From Helicobacter valdiviensis (GTDB lineage: Bacteria > Campylobacterota > Campylobacteria > Campylobacterales > Helicobacteraceae), in contig NZ_NBIU01000018.1 of the NCBI RefSeq assembly GCF_003245365.1, positions 1-40,075 of the forward strand: 40,075 nt of DNA, written 5' to 3'. Below, one piece after another: positions 14,790 through 24,625 of the stretch; the first letter of the stretch is position 1, and each line of letters opens with the position of its first letter. The position numbers and the translations under genes were made by a program. The notes beneath the pieces are model-generated. The model was given only the letters and a program-made list of their open reading frames with translations. It made no database searches and was not told the origin of the DNA.

Positions 14790-15695
14790 TTACTCACAGA
14801 GTTTAATTTTCATAAGATGAAAATTCTTTTTGGGTTTACCTAGTAGTTTTCCCCAGCCTAGTTTTGCAGTGCTTTGATCTCCTAGTATAAAATGTAGTTT
14901 TTGGCTATAGTTTATTTTTATGTATAAATCTATGCAAAATTCATTGTTTGTAAGAAATGCAATGCTATTTTTTAAATCTATATGTTTTTGTTTTTTAGGG
15001 AGATATTCTATGGCTTCTTGGTATTCAATATTGTGGATAAGAATTGCTATTTTGTTTTGATGGGAGAGGAACTTTTTACCAAGAATGAAGTTGTTCCCTA
15101 TGATATGGTTTTTAATGCCTAATTTGTTTTGTTGTGATTTTGCAATTAATATTCTATGGGGGATATTTTCCAAGATTGAAAGTCTATTGTGAAGATTAAA
15201 ATTGCTTTGTAAAACTTTTTCTATATAATATTTGGGACGCCTAAGGCTTAGTAGAAGAGGGGAGAATGGCAGATATTTTTTGGCTATGCTTGTATCTGTA
15301 AGTCCAAGCATAGAAAAAAGAATTTTTGAGATAGTGTCTTTAAAGTCCTCTTGAAAGGATCTTGGATAGCCCTTTAAGTTATTTGTTTCAAAGAAAATCC
15401 ATAAAATAAAATGGTTAAAAAAATCAAAAAATAATGTCCAGCCCTCGTTATTGTCTTCATTGCGTGATAGTTTGTCAAGCATATAGGAGGGCAAATGGGA
15501 ATTAATGCCATGTAAGCCCATAAAATTAACAATTATTTGGACTAAAAATTCTTTTTGGTGGGGATTGATTTTTATTTCTTCAATTTCTTTGTTGGGGTGT
15601 TTTAGTTTTTTATTGCTTCTTAAAAAAATATCCTTTTTATCGTATTCTTTTAGAAGTTTTTTTAAAAGTTTGTAAAAAGAATAGTTTGTATTCAT
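14790..15695 (-). CDS. tssG: T6SS baseplate subunit TssG
   Basis: Baseplate wedge component that pairs with TssF and TssE. I choose the ATG at 15693-15695 (MNTNYSFYKLLKK), whose first bases overlap the tssF stop (ATGA); a longer frame to 15755 runs back inside tssF. The 301-residue product has the early FLVQIIVNFMGLHGINSHLPSYML block, matching the FxGL.G..SPLP-type motif of TssG, followed by FFDFFNHFILWIFFE. Sequence is divergent and rich in Lys and Asn, as is usual for this AT-rich genome. Position after tssF supports the call. Confidence 0.88.
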   Translation of the reverse strand: MNTNYSFYKLLKKLLKEYDKKDIFLRSNKKLKHPNKEIEEIKINPHQKEFLVQIIVNFMGLHGINSHLPSYMLDKLSRNEDNNEGWTLFFDFFNHFILWIFFETNNLKGYPRSFQEDFKDTISKILFSMLGLTDTSIAKKYLPFSPLLLSLRRPKYYIEKVLQSNFNLHNRLSILENIPHRILIAKSQQNKLGIKNHIIGNNFILGKKFLSHQNKIAILIHNIEYQEAIEYLPKKQKHIDLKNSIAFLTNNEFCIDLYIKINYSQKLHFILGDQSTAKLGWGKLLGKPKKNFHLMKIKLCE

Positions 15696-17419
15696 AGAAT
15701 AGGTTTTTTGCCAAAGGAAGTTGGGTAATAAAGAGTTTCTTTGGAATCTAAACATTTGATTTTTAACTCACAAAAAGAATTAATACTGGCAAAGGAGGCA
15801 AGAAAATTAGAAATTACAAGCCCTAGCTTATAAACCTCTCCTAGAGAATAGAATTTAGAATCTTTAAGATATATAGTTGTAAGTGTTCCTTTTTTGGTTA
15901 TGAATTCATCTACTAAATAAGTGCTATTACCTTGTATATCTACAATAGCTTCTTTTAAGAGCTGATAGACTTCCATATTTTCCTTATCATCTAAAAAACT
16001 ATAACTTTCAAGCACACTAAAAAAGGAGGTTTTATTAAGCATAGTCTGGTAGTTAAAAGATAGCATAGACACAAGCTTCCACAAGAGGTTTCCATCTGTA
16101 TTGTATTTTCTCATAGGGCTTGGATTTTTAATATTTTTTGTAACTACATCTTTGAAGTCACAAATTTGAATATCTCCTAATTTTAAGGAAAGGGGAAGAT
16201 TTTTATTACAGCATAATGTTTCTATGGTTATGGTTTCTGCTTGATTGTTGGTGGAAAAAAATGAGATTTCTTTAAAGGTTTCCCCTTTTGAATTTGTTTG
16301 ATTGGAAATAGAATAAAATTCGTTTTTATTTTCATTTAAAAACTCAAAACGCTCAAAATTATCATAGCTTTTTAGCATTCTTCTGCCTGTGTCGCTATTG
16401 TGTGCTTTGACTTGTAATACATTGACTATCTCATAAGCTTCAGGTTGGTTTCTATCGATAAAAATTCTATGTCCATTTTGATTGTGGTGGTTTATTATGG
16501 GTTCTGCACTTTTTGGAAAGATATTAATAATAGGTGTTACACCAAGAGAAAACAATTCTTTTCTTAAAATACAATTTTTTGGTAAGTGCTTATCAAATTT
16601 AAATTCTATGCTGAAATTTCTGCCTAAACATTCTTTTAAAACTTCTAAACCGTTAATGGATATAAAATTAAATTTTTCTGGGAGAAAAAAATACTCCCTC
16701 AAAAGCGCGAAAGCTTCAAATCCTAGTTCGTTATAAGAAAGTGTGCTTTCATTAGGTAAAAGTCCTAGAGGCTTAATATTATAAATGCTTAGCTTGAATT
16801 CTTCATTGGTATCTAATGAAATGATTTTTAATTCTCTTAAGTAAAGGTGGATGTATAAAAGTAAGGTGCTTGAAGTATAAACATCTTCTCCTAAGTAAAT
16901 ATTTAATTGTGTAAGGTCAAGCTCACTAATATTAAAATCTTTATTTGTGTGGATTTTTAAATTTAAATTTAAGGTTTGGTATTGTTTTTTGCTGCTAAGA
17001 AATACATTTTCAATCTCCAAAGGATATAAAAATACATCATAGACAGTCTTAAAGATACATTCGCATTTATTGACAGGAAGCGATTTTATATAGCTTCCTT
17101 TGGGTATTAAGATGTGTTTTTCCTTGCTATTTTCATCTATTTGGAATTCTTGCATAGATAAAGAAGGTAAAGCATTTGTGTAATTTGGTGAAATAATATT
17201 AATCAGTGATTGGGCGATATAGGGAATATTTTGATCGAGTTCTTGATGAATTTTTGCAGTTAAGATAGCTAAGTTTTCAATCATTCTTTCCACATCGGGA
17301 TCTTTACTATTGTGTGATAAAAAGGGGGCTAATTTCGGGTATTTTTGAATAAAGAGTTCCCTTGTTTCATAAAGGTAAGTGAGTTCTTTTTGGAAATAAA
17401 AAATATCATCTTTATTCAT
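15692..17419 (-). CDS. tssF: T6SS baseplate subunit TssF
   Basis: Large baseplate subunit, 575 residues. The N-terminal KYPKLAPFLSHNSKDPDVERMIENLAIL region (residues 24-51), followed by HQELDQNIP and SLINIISPNYTNALPSLSM, is the family signature. Start codon overlaps the tssE stop (TAATG). The length is close to the usual 580-620. Confidence 0.95.
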   Translation of the reverse strand: MNKDDIFYFQKELTYLYETRELFIQKYPKLAPFLSHNSKDPDVERMIENLAILTAKIHQELDQNIPYIAQSLINIISPNYTNALPSLSMQEFQIDENSKEKHILIPKGSYIKSLPVNKCECIFKTVYDVFLYPLEIENVFLSSKKQYQTLNLNLKIHTNKDFNISELDLTQLNIYLGEDVYTSSTLLLYIHLYLRELKIISLDTNEEFKLSIYNIKPLGLLPNESTLSYNELGFEAFALLREYFFLPEKFNFISINGLEVLKECLGRNFSIEFKFDKHLPKNCILRKELFSLGVTPIINIFPKSAEPIINHHNQNGHRIFIDRNQPEAYEIVNVLQVKAHNSDTGRRMLKSYDNFERFEFLNENKNEFYSISNQTNSKGETFKEISFFSTNNQAETITIETLCCNKNLPLSLKLGDIQICDFKDVVTKNIKNPSPMRKYNTDGNLLWKLVSMLSFNYQTMLNKTSFFSVLESYSFLDDKENMEVYQLLKEAIVDIQGNSTYLVDEFITKKGTLTTIYLKDSKFYSLGEVYKLGLVISNFLASFASINSFCELKIKCLDSKETLYYPTSFGKKPIL

Positions 17420-17811
17420 TAAATAACCTCACAATATCTATTGCTTTTAAAAATAATCTCTAAATTAAATTCTTGAAATTTATCATTATGCAAAAAGCAT
17501 TGTAACATAAAATTAAGATGCCAAGGGCTTAATGTATTGTCAAAACTTATAGAAGCTATTTGAATGCGTGGTTCGTATTTCTCAATAATGGAGGCAATTT
17601 CTTTAGCCATTGTATTGCATAAGTCACTAGAGTTTAGATTAAGCTCTGCTAAGCTAGAAATATTAATATCCTTTAAAGTAAGGCAATCGTCTAGCTTAGC
17701 ATTTAATAAAAGACAAATATTGTCTTTTATATCTTTATAAATATTTTCATAATAAGGAACACTTTGATATTGGTTATCAAGTGAGAATATAACCTTATCT
17801 AATAAAGACAT
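17419..17811 (-). CDS. tssE: T6SS baseplate subunit TssE (gp25-like)
   Basis: A 130-residue gpW/gp25 domain protein of the baseplate wedge, related to phage T4 gp25. The middle KDINISSLAELNLNSSDL and the EIASIIEKYEPRI block (about residues 87-99), containing the family's conserved EPR, support the call. Both ends overlap neighbours by one base (TAATG), giving tight coupling between tssC, tssE and tssF. Confidence 0.9.
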   Translation of the reverse strand: MSLLDKVIFSLDNQYQSVPYYENIYKDIKDNICLLLNAKLDDCLTLKDINISSLAELNLNSSDLCNTMAKEIASIIEKYEPRIQIASISFDNTLSPWHLNFMLQCFLHNDKFQEFNLEIIFKSNRYCEVI

Positions 17812-19265
17812 TATTCTTTATCAAGCTTACCAACAAGTGAAAGTTCAAAGTTACCACCCATATATTTAAAATGAGGGCGGACACTAAGCCCAATTTTATA
17901 CCAACCAGCCTCGCCTGGAATACTTTCTACTTCAACTTTAGCACCTCTAAAAGGTCTTCTGCTTCTTACTTCAGCAGGCGGGTTTTCTTGATCAGAAATA
18001 TATTGTCTAACCCATGTATTTAGCCCATTTTCAACATCACTTCTTTCTTTCCAGCTACCAATTTCTTCTCTTTGCAATACCTTAAGATAATGTGCAAGTC
18101 TTGAGATTAAAAACAAATAGGGCAATTGTGTGCCTAAGCGGTAATTTAGCTCTGCTTCTTTTCCTTCAGGAGTATTTGGGAATATTTTTGGCTTTAGTGC
18201 GGAATTAGCAGAGAAGAAAGCAGCATTGTTTGTATCTCTTCTAAGTGTTAGTGTGATGAAGCCTTCTTCTGCAAGCTCATATTCTCTTCTGTCGCTAATT
18301 AAAACTTCTGTTGGGATTTTTGATTGCATAGTTCCAAAACTTTCATAAAGATAAGTTGGCAAATCTTTTACGGTTCCACCACTTTTTGGCCCTATAATAT
18401 TGCCACACCATCTATAATTAGCAAAGCTTTCTGTAAGTCTAGTAGCAAAAGCAAAGGCAGAATTGCCCCATAATAGATGATTGTGTGAAGCATGAACATC
18501 TTCTTTGTAGTTAAAAGATTTAATAGGATTTTCAATAGGATCATAAGGGCTTCTTGTTAAAAATCTTGTTACCATTAATCCAGCATATTTAGCATCTTCG
18601 TTCTCTCTAAAAGTTCTCCATCTTGTATATTGAGGACCTTCTAGCATACCTTTTAAATCTTGAATTCCAGCAAGTTCTGAATAATCTTCTAAACCAAAAA
18701 ATTTAGGACTACAAGAGGTTAAAAAAGGAGCATGACTCATAGCGGCAATACTTGACATTTTGTTTAAAAAAGTTATATCAGGGCTTGCAGCTGTGATTTG
18801 ATAATCCCCAATAATAGCTCCAACAGGTTCTCCCCCAAATTGTCCATATTCTGCAGAATAAATATTTTTATAAATTGTGCTTTGTGTTATATCAGGATTA
18901 TTTTCAAAATCTTCTAAAATTTCTTCTTTAGTTACATTTAAAAGATTAATTTTAATGTTTTCATTGAAATCTGTGCGACTTACTAAAAAATGTAAGCCCC
19001 TCCAAGTTGATTCTAGTTTTTGTAAATTTTCATTGTGTAAAATTTCATCCATTTGCTTAGAGATTACATCGTCTATGTGGGCTATCATTTCATCTAAGGC
19101 AAATTTATTAATCTTATCTTCTACATTATCGCTTTTTACAATTTGTGAGATAAATTCAGCCACACCACGCTTAGCAATGCTATAGCTTTCATCGCTGGTA
19201 GCATATTTGCTCTTCTCCATAATGCTTTCAATAATGGGGGTATTTATGGTTTTTTCTTTTGACAT
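17811..19265 (-). CDS. tssC: T6SS contractile sheath large subunit TssC
   Basis: Forms with TssB the sheath that contracts to push the needle. The 484-residue protein has ENLQKLESTWRGLHFLV (about 82-98), GEPVGAIIGDY, and the conserved C-terminal RPFRGAKVEVESIPGEAGWY segment ending with KYMGGNFELSLVGKLDK. Strongly conserved, normal length. Separated from tssB by 3 bases. Confidence 0.97.
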   Translation of the reverse strand: MSKEKTINTPIIESIMEKSKYATSDESYSIAKRGVAEFISQIVKSDNVEDKINKFALDEMIAHIDDVISKQMDEILHNENLQKLESTWRGLHFLVSRTDFNENIKINLLNVTKEEILEDFENNPDITQSTIYKNIYSAEYGQFGGEPVGAIIGDYQITAASPDITFLNKMSSIAAMSHAPFLTSCSPKFFGLEDYSELAGIQDLKGMLEGPQYTRWRTFRENEDAKYAGLMVTRFLTRSPYDPIENPIKSFNYKEDVHASHNHLLWGNSAFAFATRLTESFANYRWCGNIIGPKSGGTVKDLPTYLYESFGTMQSKIPTEVLISDRREYELAEEGFITLTLRRDTNNAAFFSANSALKPKIFPNTPEGKEAELNYRLGTQLPYLFLISRLAHYLKVLQREEIGSWKERSDVENGLNTWVRQYISDQENPPAEVRSRRPFRGAKVEVESIPGEAGWYKIGLSVRPHFKYMGGNFELSLVGKLDKE

Positions 19266-19268
19266 GCT

Positions 19269-19754
19269 TTATTCTCCCTCTTCTTGTTTGATTTCTAAAA
19301 GTAGTTTTTCTCTAGTTTCTTTGTTTTGGAGTGCCTCTAAAACTGCTTTTCTAAAATTTGGGATATTTCCCATTGGGCCTTTTAATGCCATAAGGGCTTC
19401 TCGTAGCTGTAAAAGTTTTTTAAGCTCTGGAACTTGTTTGGCAATATTATCAGGAGAAAAATCTTTGATGCTAGAGATTTTGAGATTCACTTCTAGTTCT
19501 TCTGCATCATTGCTTAGAGTATTTTTGACAGTGAAGTTGGTATTGATATTTAGTTTTTCCATTACTTGATTAAAGTTAAGTTTATTGATATTTAATACCT
19601 CTCGTTCTTCAAGGGGTTGTTCGCTAACACCGCTAGTAAGATTGGATAAAACCATAAGTTTTAAAGGTAGCTCTATTTCACTAACCTGTCCATTTGTTCT
19701 TGCTTTATAGGTTATGTTGATACGCTCTTTTGGAGATTTGGAACCATCTGACAT
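19269..19754 (-). CDS. tssB: T6SS contractile sheath small subunit TssB
   Basis: Small sheath subunit, 161 residues. ELPLKLMVLSNLTSG (24-38) and the PELKKLLQLREALMALKGP block (about 111-129) are diagnostic, and NIPNFRKAVLEAL precedes the charged C-terminus. The tail of TssB and start of TssC interlock in known sheaths. It is followed by tssC after 3 bases and preceded by tssA with a 48-base gap. Confidence 0.96.
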   Translation of the reverse strand: MSDGSKSPKERINITYKARTNGQVSEIELPLKLMVLSNLTSGVSEQPLEEREVLNINKLNFNQVMEKLNINTNFTVKNTLSNDAEELEVNLKISSIKDFSPDNIAKQVPELKKLLQLREALMALKGPMGNIPNFRKAVLEALQNKETREKLLLEIKQEEGE

Positions 19755-19802
19755 TTGTTAAACCCTCTCTTTATAAAGTAAAGTAAATTTTGGCAGTATA
19801 AA

Positions 19803-21095
19803 CTAAAAATTATTAATTTTTCCTTGAATAAATAAATAATATTCCTCTAAGTAATCTTTTAGAAATGTATTTTCAAGCTTTTCTTTTAAAAGTAAATAGA
19901 GAATATTAGCATTTTGTTTCATTTCTTTTTCTTCAAAAATTTGAGCCATTTCAATGAGTGAATGAATATTTGAAAACAAAGTGTTATTAGAATTTTCTTT
20001 ATTAATTTTCAAAAAGGCTTCTTCAAAGTTCTTGGGGGTTGTGTGGGGTTTTTGTTCTGGAGAATCTTGTTGTAAATTTAAATTATCATATTTTGTGAAG
20101 TAATGATATGTAGAAATACTACACAATAAATCTCCATTTTCAAATTTTAATTTTGTGATTTCAGGAAATTTATTTAGAAAGTTGCTTACAAAAATTTTAA
20201 ATATTTTATAGATATTTTCTCTTTTTTGCTTATTTAAAAGTTCACAAAAGAGTTGTAATCCTTCAAACCAAAATGGGTTTAAGATTAAATTTGTTATGAA
20301 ATTTTGGATTTGCTCAAAATCACTAGAAGTCTCTTTGGGATTTTGCAATAAATTAATAAGTGTGTTATTAGGATATCTTATTTGTGTAATATTATCTTGA
20401 TGAGAGGGGAGTTTTTTAATCCTTCCCCACATTGCTTCAAAAAAGAATGTATAAGCATTAAGATTGTTTAAATCATTTTCTAATAAAGTAAGGCTAAGAT
20501 TTGAATAAAGTTCTCTATATTTTCTATCATCTAAAGTGGTTAGATTATTAAAATCAAGAGAATTGATAGAAATGCTTGTGCTTTTATTGTGTGTTGTGTG
20601 TTGTTGGGATAATGTTTGTGTTGGAGTTTGTGGTGTCTTTAGGGGTGTAAAATTATAATCAATAATATTGGATAGTTCTGTAAGTGATTGATTGATTGTT
20701 TCTGAAGTGTTGGGTAAAATAAGCAGTTCCAAACGATTGGCTTCTAGAGTAAAAGTTGAAATAATATTCTTAAGTTTTATTTTTAAATTATTCAAATTTT
20801 TATTTTCAAGTGGATGTGGATTATTTTGTAAAAAATCTTTTAAGAAAATTAATAAATTTGATATCTCATCAAAACAATGGGTTTTATTAAGATTGAGACA
20901 GGCTAAAATGAAATAATGACAAGCTTTTGTATCTAATGCGGTGTTTTTTAAAATATCAAGAGAATTGTTATAAACAATATCCCAATTGATTTTTTCATGA
21001 TTTAAAGTTTTATACTTTGACATTTCATCTTCTAAAAGGTTAAATTCTTCTAGGTTGGATAAATCTTGGAATAGATTGTTGGAAAAAAGCACCAT
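19803..21095 (-). CDS. tssA: T6SS protein TssA (ImpA-type)
   Basis: Assembly protein that caps the growing sheath or nucleates the baseplate. The 430-residue product is divergent. The N-terminal part (LDTKACHYFILACLN, about 57-71) and the SINSLDFNNLTTLDDRKYRE segment near 175-195 resemble ImpA_N and middle regions, and the C-terminal half is helical. The call rests partly on position as first gene of the tssABCEFG operon. The ATG is at 21093-21095 with a modest ribosome site (GGAG). Confidence 0.75.
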   Translation of the reverse strand: MVLFSNNLFQDLSNLEEFNLLEDEMSKYKTLNHEKINWDIVYNNSLDILKNTALDTKACHYFILACLNLNKTHCFDEISNLLIFLKDFLQNNPHPLENKNLNNLKIKLKNIISTFTLEANRLELLILPNTSETINQSLTELSNIIDYNFTPLKTPQTPTQTLSQQHTTHNKSTSISINSLDFNNLTTLDDRKYRELYSNLSLTLLENDLNNLNAYTFFFEAMWGRIKKLPSHQDNITQIRYPNNTLINLLQNPKETSSDFEQIQNFITNLILNPFWFEGLQLFCELLNKQKRENIYKIFKIFVSNFLNKFPEITKLKFENGDLLCSISTYHYFTKYDNLNLQQDSPEQKPHTTPKNFEEAFLKINKENSNNTLFSNIHSLIEMAQIFEEKEMKQNANILYLLLKEKLENTFLKDYLEEYYLFIQGKINNF

Positions 21096-21214
21096 TAATT
21101 CTCCATAAATTTTAAACTTTAGTATTTATTAAAAATTAAAAAAAAATTATGATATACTATACATAAAATAAGACTTAAAACAATGTTTTTAATCTCTAAA
21201 GTAAGGGGTAGTTT
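21096..21214. promoter_or_regulatory. Divergent T6SS promoter region
   Basis: The 119 bases between tssA and tssJ are strongly AT-rich. On the plus strand TTATGATATACTAT looks like an extended -10. On the minus strand TATCATAAT (same block) could serve tssA. The two half-operons are therefore likely controlled together. No operator sequence stands out. Confidence 0.5.
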
Positions 21215-21661
21215 GTGAAATATATAAATATATTGCTTTTGGTAATTGCTTGTTTGTTTGTCGCTTGTTCTAGTAAGGTTGATGTTCAAATTAGTAATCA
21301 AGAAAATTCAAATTTGAATAATAGGCTTGATGATGTGCCTTTGACCCTTATTGTTTATCAATTAAAAGATATTAAAAAGTTTGAAAAAGCAAGTGATATT
21401 GATTTATTTACAAGGGAAGATGGAGTTTTAGGGAAGGATAAAATAGATTCTATTAAAATGCAAATTGCTCCAAAAGATAATCTAATAGCGGTAAATATTG
21501 AAGATGAAGAAGTTCCTTATATTGGTATTTTGGTATTGTTTGCAAATAGTGGCAAAAAGATAACAAAAATATGGGCTAAAACAAGTGAAGCTACTGGATT
21601 TTGGTTGGGTTCTAAGAAGTTAGAATTCAAAATCACAAAAGATGGAATTAGCAAAAATTAA
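21215..21661 (+). CDS. tssJ: T6SS outer-membrane lipoprotein TssJ
   Basis: Outer-membrane anchor of the T6SS membrane complex, which normally contacts TssM. The start is GTG at 21215 with AAGGGG upstream. The N-terminus is a lipoprotein signal, with Cys at residues 13 and 18; C18 in LFVACSS is the likelier lipidated residue. PLTLIVYQLKD (about 43-53) and the DLFTREDGVLG region match the TssJ transthyretin-like fold. Its 148 residues fit the family. Confidence 0.88.
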   Translation: MKYINILLLVIACLFVACSSKVDVQISNQENSNLNNRLDDVPLTLIVYQLKDIKKFEKASDIDLFTREDGVLGKDKIDSIKMQIAPKDNLIAVNIEDEEVPYIGILVLFANSGKKITKIWAKTSEATGFWLGSKKLEFKITKDGISKN

Positions 21662-21688
21662 ATTAAAGTTATTTTCAAGGTAGAGAGT

Positions 21689-23083
21689 ATGGCAGATAAA
21701 TTAAAAGTTGCTTGGCATGATGGCTTAAATGTGAGTTCTATTCATTTTGAACAGCAAGAGAGATTTCTTCAAAGGGTGATTGAGAGTAAAACTACAGAGC
21801 TTTTTGGTAATTTGTATGGTATTAGCTCAATGGAGTTTTCTAAAGAGATGTTAATGCAAGGTAAAATTGCATTGACTAATATTGCAGGAATAGCACAAGA
21901 TGGAAGTGTTTTTGAAGCTCCTAATCAAGATCTTTTGCCAGAACCTTTGGAGATAAATTATGAAACTTTAGCAAACTCTATTATTACATTAAAAATTCCT
22001 TTGGGAGCTACAACTATTGCGGATATTGCCTTGAGAAATAATTTACCCAATACCAAATATATTGCTTTAAGAAGTTTAATGGCTTCAAGAAATTATGATG
22101 ATGAAAATAATGAAACTTTAAGAATGGTTAATGAAGAAGAAGAAAATGGCGATATCGCATTTACTCAAGAAAAGATAAGTTTAACTCTTGCAAGTTTGCG
22201 GTTGAGATTAGGGATTTTAAATAGTGCTACGCCTGATGAGCTTGAAATACCTATTGCTAGAATTAAAAGCATTGATGCAAACAAGAAAATAGCTTTAGAT
22301 GAAGAATTTATCCCTACATGTTTAAATATAGCTAAGGTTCCTGTGATTAAATCTTTTTTAGAAGAAAGTATTTATTCTATTAAACAGCATAAGAATATTT
22401 TGACAGATATTTTTAAAGGAATTGATCAAACTAAAAATACATTGGATTTTAGCACCTATATTTCGCTAAATCTTATGAAGAAATGGTATTTAATATTTTC
22501 TCATTTGATTAATAAGGATAAAATGCATCCTGAGTATTTGTATGAAAAGTTTATAGAATTCCAAGGGGAACTTGGGGCTTTTGGCGATGAGGATACATTT
22601 TTAGATTTCATTAAATACAATCATAGTAATCTTAATGAGACTTTTTTGCCATTAATGAATAATATTAGAGTATTATTTTCTAGAATTACTTCTCCAAAAT
22701 ACACGATGGCTAAACTTATTAACTCTCAAAATGGTTTTTATGATTTCTTGTTTGATAATCCTAGTATTTTAGAAGAAGGAGAGATTTACTTGGCTGTTAA
22801 TGCAGATGTAAATCATGAATATTTATTGCAAAATTTTAAAACGCAAAGTAAAGTGCATACGCAAAGCAGAATTAAAGAGATAGTTGCAACACAGCTTAAG
22901 GGCTTAAATTTAGAGCAAATTTCAAACATACCTAGTGCTATCCCTTACTTAAGTGGATATGTTTATTATAGATTTGACAAACGAGATGATGTGTTTATGA
23001 GTTTTAAAGGAGAAAGCACAATAAGTATCTACATTACCAATAATATTAAAAATCCAGATATTAAAATATGGGCGGTATTTTAA
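21689..23083 (+). CDS. tssK: T6SS baseplate-membrane connector TssK
   Basis: Trimeric adaptor linking the baseplate to the membrane complex, structurally related to phage receptor-binding proteins. The 464-residue protein starts with VAWHDGLNVSSIHFEQQERFLQ region (residues 6-27), the family hallmark, and has HPEYLYEKFIEFQGELGAFG (about 289-308) and a C-terminal LPSAIPYLSG-like shoulder (IPSAIPYLSGYVYYRFD). TAA overlaps the tssL ATG (TAATG). Confidence 0.95.
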   Translation: MADKLKVAWHDGLNVSSIHFEQQERFLQRVIESKTTELFGNLYGISSMEFSKEMLMQGKIALTNIAGIAQDGSVFEAPNQDLLPEPLEINYETLANSIITLKIPLGATTIADIALRNNLPNTKYIALRSLMASRNYDDENNETLRMVNEEEENGDIAFTQEKISLTLASLRLRLGILNSATPDELEIPIARIKSIDANKKIALDEEFIPTCLNIAKVPVIKSFLEESIYSIKQHKNILTDIFKGIDQTKNTLDFSTYISLNLMKKWYLIFSHLINKDKMHPEYLYEKFIEFQGELGAFGDEDTFLDFIKYNHSNLNETFLPLMNNIRVLFSRITSPKYTMAKLINSQNGFYDFLFDNPSILEEGEIYLAVNADVNHEYLLQNFKTQSKVHTQSRIKEIVATQLKGLNLEQISNIPSAIPYLSGYVYYRFDKRDDVFMSFKGESTISIYITNNIKNPDIKIWAVF

Positions 23084-23883
23084 TGGAAGAAAAAGAAATA
23101 GAGATACAAAAACAAAATGATACTCAACCAAGTTTGTTGTTGCAAAGTGGTTTTAATGGGCTTTTGAATAATAAAGTTTTAGATTTTAGTTTAGAGCTTC
23201 TTTTATTGTCTTATAGACTTTCTAGGATTGATATTGTAGAAACAAGTAAGATAGAAGCAATTAAAGAGAAGATGATTAATGATGTTTTGTCTATTAGTTC
23301 TAAGCTTAGCACTTATAAGGAATATGAGGATAGAGATATAGTAAAGTGGCGTTATTGTTTGTGTGTGTTTTTGGATGAAATTATTATGAAAAATGAGTTG
23401 TTTATGAATAGTTCATGGGCAAATAGCACATTAACTGTGAGACTTTTTGATGAAACATTAGGAGGGGACAATTTTTATGATATTGCACTATCTTGGTTGA
23501 GTAATCCTGCTAAAAATAGAGATTTTTTAGAATTTATTTATGCTTGCCTGATATTAGGATATAAGGGAAAATATTCAGAGAGCAAAGATGTTAAAGAAAG
23601 AATATCTTTGTTATGTGAGAATATTGCATCTGCAATTACTCCTCTTTTAAATACTGATGAAAATATTGCTTTTTCTAAAGCTTATCATCTTGATTTTGGA
23701 GAGACATTTTGGAATAAAATTAAGAGAATGTATTTAAAAAGAATGTTTGTTGTTTTGCCAATTTTAATAATATTGGGAGTTTTTGCTTATTTGATATTGG
23801 ATTTAGAAACAAACAATATAAGAGTGCAAAAGAAAATTGATCAATTCATTGAAGATTTTAGAGGAGATATTCCAAAGATGTAA
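23083..23883 (+). CDS. tssL: T6SS inner-membrane protein TssL (DotU/IcmH)
   Basis: Cytoplasmic hook of the membrane complex, anchored by one C-terminal transmembrane helix (VVLPILIILGVFAYLIL). I place the start at the ATG overlapping the tssK stop, giving 266 residues, rather than 23068. WRYCLCVFLDEIIM and LTVRLFDETLGGDNFYDI match the DotU core. No peptidoglycan-binding domain is attached. tssM, its usual partner, does not follow. Confidence 0.93.
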   Translation: MEEKEIEIQKQNDTQPSLLLQSGFNGLLNNKVLDFSLELLLLSYRLSRIDIVETSKIEAIKEKMINDVLSISSKLSTYKEYEDRDIVKWRYCLCVFLDEIIMKNELFMNSSWANSTLTVRLFDETLGGDNFYDIALSWLSNPAKNRDFLEFIYACLILGYKGKYSESKDVKERISLLCENIASAITPLLNTDENIAFSKAYHLDFGETFWNKIKRMYLKRMFVVLPILIILGVFAYLILDLETNNIRVQKKIDQFIEDFRGDIPKM

Positions 23884-24012
23884 TAATATCTAACGAATTT
23901 ATTGTGGAATGAAATTATTATTTTGATAAGACAAAAGTATAATAATCTAATGTGTCTAGGATTGCTTTTTTTAGAGCGTTTTTAAATCTTTTTAAAAGTA
24001 TTTAAAATATCT

Positions 24013-24018
24013 TATAAT
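24013..24018 (+). promoter_or_regulatory. Candidate -10 box in the post-tssL gap
   Basis: TATAAT, followed about 10 bases later by the stem-loop ATTTAC-GGGA-GTAAAT (24028-24043). It could start a short RNA or drive the frame at 24091. Confidence 0.35.
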
Positions 24019-24090
24019 AAAATAGTGATTTACGGGAGTAAATTTACAAATTTTTCTAATTTAAAAGCAAAGCTAAAATTAAAGATTTAG

Positions 24091-24201
24091 ATGGCATATC
24101 AAGCAGACAATTACCTATTTGTAGTCTTAAGTATTTTTTATTTTAGTGGTTATGGTGCGTATCATTTGAGATTATATAGGTTTGTAAATGAAAATTGTTG
24201 A
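24091..24201 (+). other. Possible 36-codon frame in the post-tssL gap
   Basis: Starts MAYQADNYLFVVLSIF, hydrophobic and aromatic in its first half, ending FVNENC at a TGA. The ribosome site is weak. It may be a small membrane peptide, a gene fragment or chance. Confidence 0.25.
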
Positions 24202-24462
24202 TACAATAAATTAATTGATATCTTTGAGCTTGAAGAAACCGCTTATGCTTTTTGGGGTTTAATAAAGATAAAATTTCTACTAAGTTAAAAATTTTATAAA
24301 TATAATTTATATTTATAACAATATTCTTTGCAGTTATTTTTTAGTATCGTTGTTGAAAGGTGTGTATTTGTTTTTTTATGATTAATTCTATAGTATTTCA
24401 TTAAAAACAAGTTGTATATTTTATTAAATCAGTGCATAGAAAATATAAAAGAGTTTTTAAAT

Positions 24463-24501
24463 AAGGCTTGAAAGTGGTTGATTTTTTATCAAAGCCTTTT
24501 T
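24463..24501 (+). terminator. Possible weak terminator
   Basis: AAGGCTT (24463-24469) pairs with AAGCCTT (24492-24498), followed by T's to 24501. An inner TTGAT/ATCAA stem shares the span. Could end transcription from tssL or the candidate RNA. Confidence 0.4.
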
Positions 24502-24619
24502 AGAATTGGAACTTATTATGAAAACCAAAAATACGAGTTATTTTATGGAATTTTTTAAGGTTTTTAAAGTTTTGTTTATAAATTAATGTGGTTTTATGAT
24601 AAAATAATTGACTTTCCCC

Positions 24620-24625
24620 TATAAT
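24620..24625 (+). promoter_or_regulatory. -10 box of the small membrane protein gene
   Basis: TATAAT lies 19 bases before the ATG at 24645. A ribosome site AAAAGGAAA follows. An alternative -10 is TATGATAAAAT further upstream. Confidence 0.5.

Noticed and set aside
21119-21301. 60-codon minus-strand frame in the T6SS divergent region
   Set aside because: It overlaps the tssJ start and both promoters and has no plausible ribosome site.
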